Position numbers and translations under genes: made by a program. A stretch of DNA of 25,142 nt. It comes from a virus. Below are positions 21,823-25,142 of the stretch, piece by piece. The notes under the pieces were generated by a model, which was given only the letters and a program-made list of their open reading frames with translations, was not told the origin of the DNA and ran no database searches. Where the stretch lies: positions 1 through 25,142 of the IMG/VR virus record IMGVR_UViG_3300043449_000129. The stretch is one strand, 5' to 3'. Every line of letters starts with the position of its first letter. Position 1 is the first letter of the stretch.

Positions 21823-22463
21823 TGGACACTACTAAAATAGTACAACAAAGGTTACCTGAATCGCAGTTTATTAGCGAAAACACGGACAAAAAACAAATCT
21901 ATTTACACCATACAGCCGGTAATAAAAACCCTATCGCTACTATTAAAGGATGGGAAGCAAATAAAGAGCGTGTAGCTACTGCTTTTGTTATAGGATATGA
22001 AGGCACGATAGCACAAGCGTTTAGTTCGAGAGATTGGGCTTGGCATTTAGGTGTAAAAGATAGCGTGTTTAAAGGTCAAGGATTGCCGTATAAGAACTTA
22101 GATAAGTATTCCGTAGGTATAGAGTTAACTAACTGGGCGTACTTAGTAGAAAAAGGCGGAAAATACTACAATTATGTAGGTGGTGTAGTAGATAAATCTG
22201 AGGTTACTTGGTTAGAGAAACCATTTAAGAACCATAAAACGTGGCACAAGTATAGCGATAAGCAAATTGAATCATTAAGAGAACTTCTTATTTACTTAGG
22301 TGAAACTTACGGAGTGAACTTAAAATATAATGAAGATATTTGGTCGTTAAATAAAAGAGCATTAAAAGGGGAAAACGGATTGTATACACACAATTCAGTT
22401 AGAGTAGATAAGTCGGATGTTTACCCTTGTCCGAGATTAATTCAAATGTTAAAAGGCTTATGA
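21822..22463 (+). CDS. N-acetylmuramoyl-L-alanine amidase (endolysin)
   Basis: A 213-residue Amidase_2-type enzyme. The zinc site is visible: YLHHTAG with His29/30, THNSVRVDKSD with His190 and Asp199, and the usual Lys two residues before it (K197). GIELTN (Glu101) is a conserved second-shell position. It cleaves the bond between muramic acid and L-alanine in peptidoglycan. No signal peptide is seen, so it depends on the holin for release. The holin, this amidase and the lipoprotein after it make a complete lysis cassette. The next ATG overlaps its stop as ATGA. Confidence 0.9.
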   Translation: MDTTKIVQQRLPESQFISENTDKKQIYLHHTAGNKNPIATIKGWEANKERVATAFVIGYEGTIAQAFSSRDWAWHLGVKDSVFKGQGLPYKNLDKYSVGIELTNWAYLVEKGGKYYNYVGGVVDKSEVTWLEKPFKNHKTWHKYSDKQIESLRELLIYLGETYGVNLKYNEDIWSLNKRALKGENGLYTHNSVRVDKSDVYPCPRLIQMLKGL

Positions 22464-22879
22464 GGTATTTAATTTTATTCGTGTTTTTGTATTCCTGTAG
22501 TGCGGAATATCACTTAAACAAAGCAATTAAAAAAGGCTACAAATGTGAAGAAACAGGGGACACGATTAGAATTACTACCATAGATTCTATTCCGTATATT
22601 GTAAACGACACAATAAGATGGGAAAAGATAATAACGACAAAAGATACTATCATTAAATACAACAAGGTTTACGTTCCTAAAACAAAATGGCAAGTAAAAA
22701 CCGAGTTGAAGTTTCAACGTGACACGATTAGAATAAAAGAAAAGACAAAACAAGCTGAAGCAAAAGCAGAAGCTAAGTCTAAAAAAAGACCTAACCTAAA
22801 TTTTCTATTTATCGGAATTTTTGTAGGTTTCGCTTTATCTTACTTACTTCGTAGAGTAGACTCAAAAATTAACTTATGA
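22460..22879 (+). CDS. Probable unimolecular spanin (u-spanin)
   Basis: A 139-residue protein from ATG at 22460 (an upstream TTG frame would extend into the amidase). The N-terminus MRYLILFVFLYSCSAEYHLN is a lipoprotein signal with a lipobox ending in Cys13. The middle is charged and probably beta/coil (DTIRITTIDSIPYIVNDTIR, later KEKTKQAEAKAEAKSKKRPN). The C-terminus NFLFIGIFVGFALSYLLRRV is a single membrane helix. An outer-membrane lipoprotein end plus an inner-membrane helix in one chain, right after holin and endolysin, is the signature of unimolecular spanins (as in phage T1 gp11), which fuse the two membranes in the last step of lysis. Confidence 0.78.
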   Translation: MRYLILFVFLYSCSAEYHLNKAIKKGYKCEETGDTIRITTIDSIPYIVNDTIRWEKIITTKDTIIKYNKVYVPKTKWQVKTELKFQRDTIRIKEKTKQAEAKAEAKSKKRPNLNFLFIGIFVGFALSYLLRRVDSKINL

Positions 22880-23751
22880 ATTTAATAAAACACGCTAAGA
22901 ACATACACGAGTTACGTGTAGATGGTACGTCTTTCCGTATGGGTATGTTTTCCGATATACATTGGGACAATCCAAAATGCGATTTGAACTTACTAAAACA
23001 CGATTTAGACTATTGTTTAAAGAATGAAATCCCTATAATGTTCAATGGCGATACTTTTTGTTTAATGCAAGGTGCTTATGACTTCCGTAAAGTAAAGAAC
23101 GATATAAGACCCGAACACAATAACGCGAGATACTTTGATAGTATAGTCGAAACTGCTGTAGATTTCTTTTTGCCGTATGCTAATTTAATGACAGTAATCG
23201 GATATGGTAACCACGAAACATCTATTATAAAAAGACACGAAACGGATATTTTACAAAGGTTTGTTACCTTAATAAACTACAAAGCTGGTAGTAATGTAAT
23301 GACAGGTGGTTACGGTGGGTGGTTTATTGTAAACCAAGTATGCCGCGCAAATACACGTATGACTTCAAAAATAAAATACTTTCACGGAAGTGGTGGTGGT
23401 GGATTAGTTACTAAGGGAGCATTGAATTTAACTCGTGCTATGGAATCCTACGAAGGTTATGACGTGTTTACTATGGGTCATATACACGAAAATTCAGCGC
23501 GTAACGATGTCCGTGATTCGATAAGTTTTCACGCTACAAAAGGTTATTACTTTAATCATAAGCAAATACATTCAATGATTACCGGAACGTACAAAGAAGA
23601 GTATATGGATGGCGCATACGGATGGCACGTAGAACGTGGCGCTCCTATGAAACCTGTTGGCGGTAGAATATTAACTATTGATTACGCACGAACACAAGAA
23701 AATGGAGATACTTATATTAGAAATATTGATAGTATGAAATTTCCTTTGTAG
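22876..23751 (+). CDS. Calcineurin-like metallophosphoesterase
   Basis: A 291-residue phosphoesterase. Metal-binding motifs are in standard order: FSDIHWD (Asp27, His29), FNGDTF (Asp59), YGNHET (Asn112, His113), KYFHGSG (His170) and TMGHIHE (His202, His204). This makes a full two-metal site. Substrate is unknown; relatives cleave phosphodiesters or nucleotides, and phage members may act on host DNA, cyclic nucleotides or protein phosphates. It is coupled to the spanin by ATGA and closes the late operon, with a terminator 28 bases later. A virion or lysis role is possible, but a DNA metabolism enzyme in the tail of the late unit is just as likely. Confidence 0.85.
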   Translation: MNLIKHAKNIHELRVDGTSFRMGMFSDIHWDNPKCDLNLLKHDLDYCLKNEIPIMFNGDTFCLMQGAYDFRKVKNDIRPEHNNARYFDSIVETAVDFFLPYANLMTVIGYGNHETSIIKRHETDILQRFVTLINYKAGSNVMTGGYGGWFIVNQVCRANTRMTSKIKYFHGSGGGGLVTKGALNLTRAMESYEGYDVFTMGHIHENSARNDVRDSISFHATKGYYFNHKQIHSMITGTYKEEYMDGAYGWHVERGAPMKPVGGRILTIDYARTQENGDTYIRNIDSMKFPL

Positions 23752-23778
23752 ATTTGTACTTTCATAATGTGTTAATTA

Positions 23779-23801
23779 GGGGGTCATTGACCCCTTTTTT
23801 T
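23779..23801 (+). terminator. Intrinsic terminator at the end of the late unit
   Basis: GGGGT at 23780-23784 pairs with ACCCC at 23790-23794 around a five-base loop, followed by seven T to 23801. Confidence 0.88.
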
Positions 23802-23842
23802 ATGCGCTAAAAAAAATAATTTAAAATTTTTTGCTAAAAATG

Positions 23843-23872
23843 TTTGTAGTTTGTGAATAAGTATTATATTTG
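23843..23872 (+). promoter_or_regulatory. Strong Bacteroidota-type promoter of the next operon
   Basis: TTTG at 23843-23846, 18 bases, then TATATTTG at 23865-23872, a perfect TANNTTTG. The surrounding AT-rich tract and a short leader with TAAAAA before the ATG at 23898 are typical of Flavobacterium. The interval 23752-23897 contains only this and the terminator. Confidence 0.82.
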
Positions 23873-23897
23873 CATATAACTAATTAATAAAAACATT

Positions 23898-24035
23898 ATG
23901 AAAACAACAAAAACACGAAGAAAAGACTTAGCCTACCAACAGACTGCTGTAGGTCAAGCATTGCAACCAATGGAAAAGCCTGAAGCGTTACTTGATTGGT
24001 CTATTGAACAACTATTAAAACTTATAAATAAATGA
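23898..24035 (+). CDS. 45-residue protein, first gene of the early operon
   Basis: A short frame from ATG at 23898, 26 bases after the promoter -7 element: MKTTKTRRKDLAYQQTAVGQ, then MEKPEALLDWSIEQLLKLIN. The start is basic, the rest amphipathic helix. It ends as ATGA with the next gene. Position right behind a strong host promoter suggests an immediate early role, but no function is known. Confidence 0.68.
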   Translation: MKTTKTRRKDLAYQQTAVGQALQPMEKPEALLDWSIEQLLKLINK

Positions 24036-24151
24036 GATTAGAAAACTTTTTACCGAGAACAAGTGAGCATAAATCGTTTTTAAGCCACTTTTTAGCCCCT
24101 TTAACAGCTTTTATCGTAGTGTTTAGTGTAATCATATCACTACTTAATTAA
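24032..24151 (+). CDS. 39-residue membrane protein
   Basis: MRLENFLPRTSEHKSFLSHF followed by one clear hydrophobic helix (LAPLTAFIVVFSVIISLLN). It is coupled by ATGA to the gene before it. Its start M-R-L-E-N-F resembles M-K-L-E-N-F of the next protein. A small inner-membrane protein, perhaps acting in host takeover or exclusion; this is inference only. Confidence 0.62.
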   Translation: MRLENFLPRTSEHKSFLSHFLAPLTAFIVVFSVIISLLN

Positions 24152-24158
24152 TAACGTC

Positions 24159-24175
24159 TTAAATCAAAGAAAATG
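24159..24175 (+). repeat. Possible degenerate copy of the junction repeat
   Basis: CTTAAATCAAAGAAAATG before the gene at 24173 resembles CTTTAAATCAGAATAGAATG of the cassette junctions (shared TTAAATCA, then A-rich run to ATG). Similarity is partial and may be chance. Confidence 0.4.
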
Positions 24176-24484
24176 AAGTTAGAGAATTTTTATATTGAAC
24201 ACAGCTTTGTAAGTGAAGAAAGAGTAGTTACGTTTAATTGGGAAGACGATGGGTTGACTTTTTACGTAGTAGCTAATTACGGATTAGATGCGTATAGCAA
24301 CGAAGTAGAGTTAGGTAGTATTATTCAGTCGGAGTGTTGGAGTGACGTAGAACCTATTACTAAATTCGTGTTATCGGATTCTATGTTAGACTATTTAGAA
24401 GAGGAGTTAGTAAGCTACCAAAAGACGAATCCATCCGTGTTTTTAGAGGATTATGATAACGACTATTTAAACTATTGGATATGA
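24173..24484 (+). CDS. Small acidic protein, unknown
   Basis: A 103-residue protein starting MKLENFYIEHSFVSEERVVT, with FNWEDDGLTFYVVANYG and YDNDYLNYWI at the end. Strongly acidic (many D and E), with beta strands in the first half. Acidic small early phage proteins are sometimes DNA mimics or host-enzyme inhibitors, but nothing specific is visible. Its stop overlaps the following ATG as ATGA. Confidence 0.7.
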   Translation: MKLENFYIEHSFVSEERVVTFNWEDDGLTFYVVANYGLDAYSNEVELGSIIQSECWSDVEPITKFVLSDSMLDYLEEELVSYQKTNPSVFLEDYDNDYLNYWI

Positions 24485-24750
24485 CACCACAAGAGAAAGC
24501 ACAAGAGTTAGTTAATAAGTACTATCAATTAGCAGAATCAATCGAATGGACAGATAAAGAAACATCTGTAAAAGCCGAAAAATTTAATGATGAATTAGGT
24601 ACTGATGTACTAAGGTATTGGAATGAGTTAGCTAAGCAATCCGCTTTAGTTGCAGTTGAAGAAGTAATGGTATATTTAGACCAAATTATGTTACCTAACC
24701 CATTTAAGCAATATTGGGAAGAAGTAAAACACGAAATAGAAAAGCTATGA
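24481..24750 (+). CDS. Small helical protein, paralogue of the gene at 1558
   Basis: An 89-residue protein from ATG at 24481 in an ATGA overlap; a TTG six bases earlier is unlikely. MTPQEKAQELVNKYYQLAES, AKQSALVAVEEVMVYL and YWEEVKHEIEKL align with the three blocks of the 72-residue gene at 1558, with a longer loop after the first block. Two copies, one in each early block, imply duplication or independent acquisition. All-alpha; function unknown. Confidence 0.75.
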   Translation: MTPQEKAQELVNKYYQLAESIEWTDKETSVKAEKFNDELGTDVLRYWNELAKQSALVAVEEVMVYLDQIMLPNPFKQYWEEVKHEIEKL

Positions 24751-24905
24751 TGACACTACTTAAACAAATTGAATACTGGAAAAGAAACGGGAATTTCAAC
24801 TTTGAATTGTATTTAGCAGTATGTAAGGCTAAAGAATACACGATAAATATAGACACTAAACAAAAAGTTTTTAGATATGAGAAAAAGAAAATATCCAACA
24901 AATGA
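24747..24905 (+). CDS. Small basic protein, unknown
   Basis: A 52-residue protein from the double ATG at 24747/24750, starting inside the previous stop. MMTLLKQIEYWKRNGNFNFE, then LAVCKAKEYTINIDTK and a basic end RYEKKKISNK. Probably one helix and a beta hairpin. A longer frame beginning at 24714 uses a weak start and would overlap the gene before it, so I reject it. Function unknown. Confidence 0.66.
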   Translation: MMTLLKQIEYWKRNGNFNFELYLAVCKAKEYTINIDTKQKVFRYEKKKISNK

Positions 24906-25142
24906 CGCCTTCGTTTTGGCTGCTATTAAAAAGCAGTTACAAATGGCTAACCTACCAACCGACCTGTACGAAAAAGAGGAAAATTGGTACACAAATGAAA
25001 TAAGCTACGAAAAGCACGTAGAGTTCAAAGAGTGGTGGTTAAAAGAAGCACAAGAGCAATTTAGATACACGAAAGCGCATACGATAAAAGCGTGGGGGTG
25101 GTTTGATTTATCTTATGGTTTAAAAGTTCCTATTCAACAAGG
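24877..25142 (+). CDS. Unknown protein, 3' truncated by the window
   Basis: An open frame from ATG at 24877, overlapping the gene before by 29 bases, runs off the right edge after 88 codons. It begins MRKRKYPTNDAFVLAAIKKQ, then a Trp-rich part (EFKEWWLKEAQEQFRYT, IKAWGWFDLSYG). Charged and aromatic, with no signal peptide. The visible part is not enough to recognise a family. Confidence 0.65.
   Translation, partial: MRKRKYPTNDAFVLAAIKKQLQMANLPTDLYEKEENWYTNEISYEKHVEFKEWWLKEAQEQFRYTKAHTIKAWGWFDLSYGLKVPIQQ

Noticed and set aside
22427-22459. Longer form of the spanin beginning at TTG
   Set aside because: The ATG at 22460 is in an ATGA overlap and puts the lipoprotein signal exactly at the N-terminus; the longer form would bury it.
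3798-25075. Frequent word AACACGAA across the plus strand as a possible phage signal
   Set aside because: Most copies lie inside genes and follow from frequent ACG and GAA codons; only two fall in gaps (6303 and 12917), which is not enough.
1-25142. Prophage or lysogeny hallmarks (integrase, repressor, att sites), tRNA and CRISPR arrays
   Set aside because: None could be supported by sequence or protein motifs within the window.

Overview
The window is one contiguous piece of a tailed-phage genome (free phage, or a prophage whose integration genes lie outside). The host is very probably a flavobacterium or another Bacteroidota. The DNA is AT-rich. Genes are tightly packed with ATGA or TAATG stop/start overlaps and almost no Shine-Dalgarno motifs. 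The clearest promoters fit the Bacteroidota -33/-7 pattern (TTTG, about 18-20 bp, TANNTTTG). Long-tail genes are present (tape measure, tail tube, HK97-gp10-like, tail terminator) with no recognisable sheath, so a siphovirus is likely. No tRNA, rRNA, CRISPR array, IS element, integrase or repressor was found.

Layout: (1) 1-2455, end of an early/recombination block: the tail of an unknown gene, a lambda-exonuclease/YqaJ-like nuclease, then small accessory genes. Genes 769-1776 are joined by a repeated DNA junction and are nearly free of CpG. The block ends in an intrinsic terminator at 2441-2467. (2) 2465-5163, a new transcription unit with membrane proteins, a sigma-like protein (2912-3445), several small proteins (three under 60 residues) and the small terminase. 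(3) 5150-15462, large terminase, distal-tail/hub proteins, tape measure, tail terminator, fibres, an arabinofuranosidase-like lectin adhesin and an HK97-gp10-like protein. (4) 15452-16709, two minus-strand genes resembling tail-assembly chaperones, driven by their own host-type promoter. (5) 16754-21397, XkdF-like protease with an acidic scaffold-like tail, major capsid (terminator), tail tube (terminator), an unknown protein, portal and head-tail adaptor. (6) 21394-23751, lysis: holin, amidase, probable unimolecular spanin, then a calcineurin-type phosphoesterase and a terminator. (7) 23802-25142, a strong host-type promoter opening the next, probably early, operon of small genes; one is a paralogue of a gene in block 1.

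The structural genes lie on one strand in nearly the reverse of the usual siphovirus order: tail tip, tape measure, terminator, chaperones, protease, capsid, tail tube, portal, adaptor. A nine-base word, AATATAGTT, sits directly before five start codons (a one-mismatch copy before a sixth), mostly where late genes have a gap before them. With the encoded sigma-like protein, this makes a phage-specific late expression signal the best candidate for an undescribed system. The second is the repeat-linked, CpG-poor cassette array at 987-1790.
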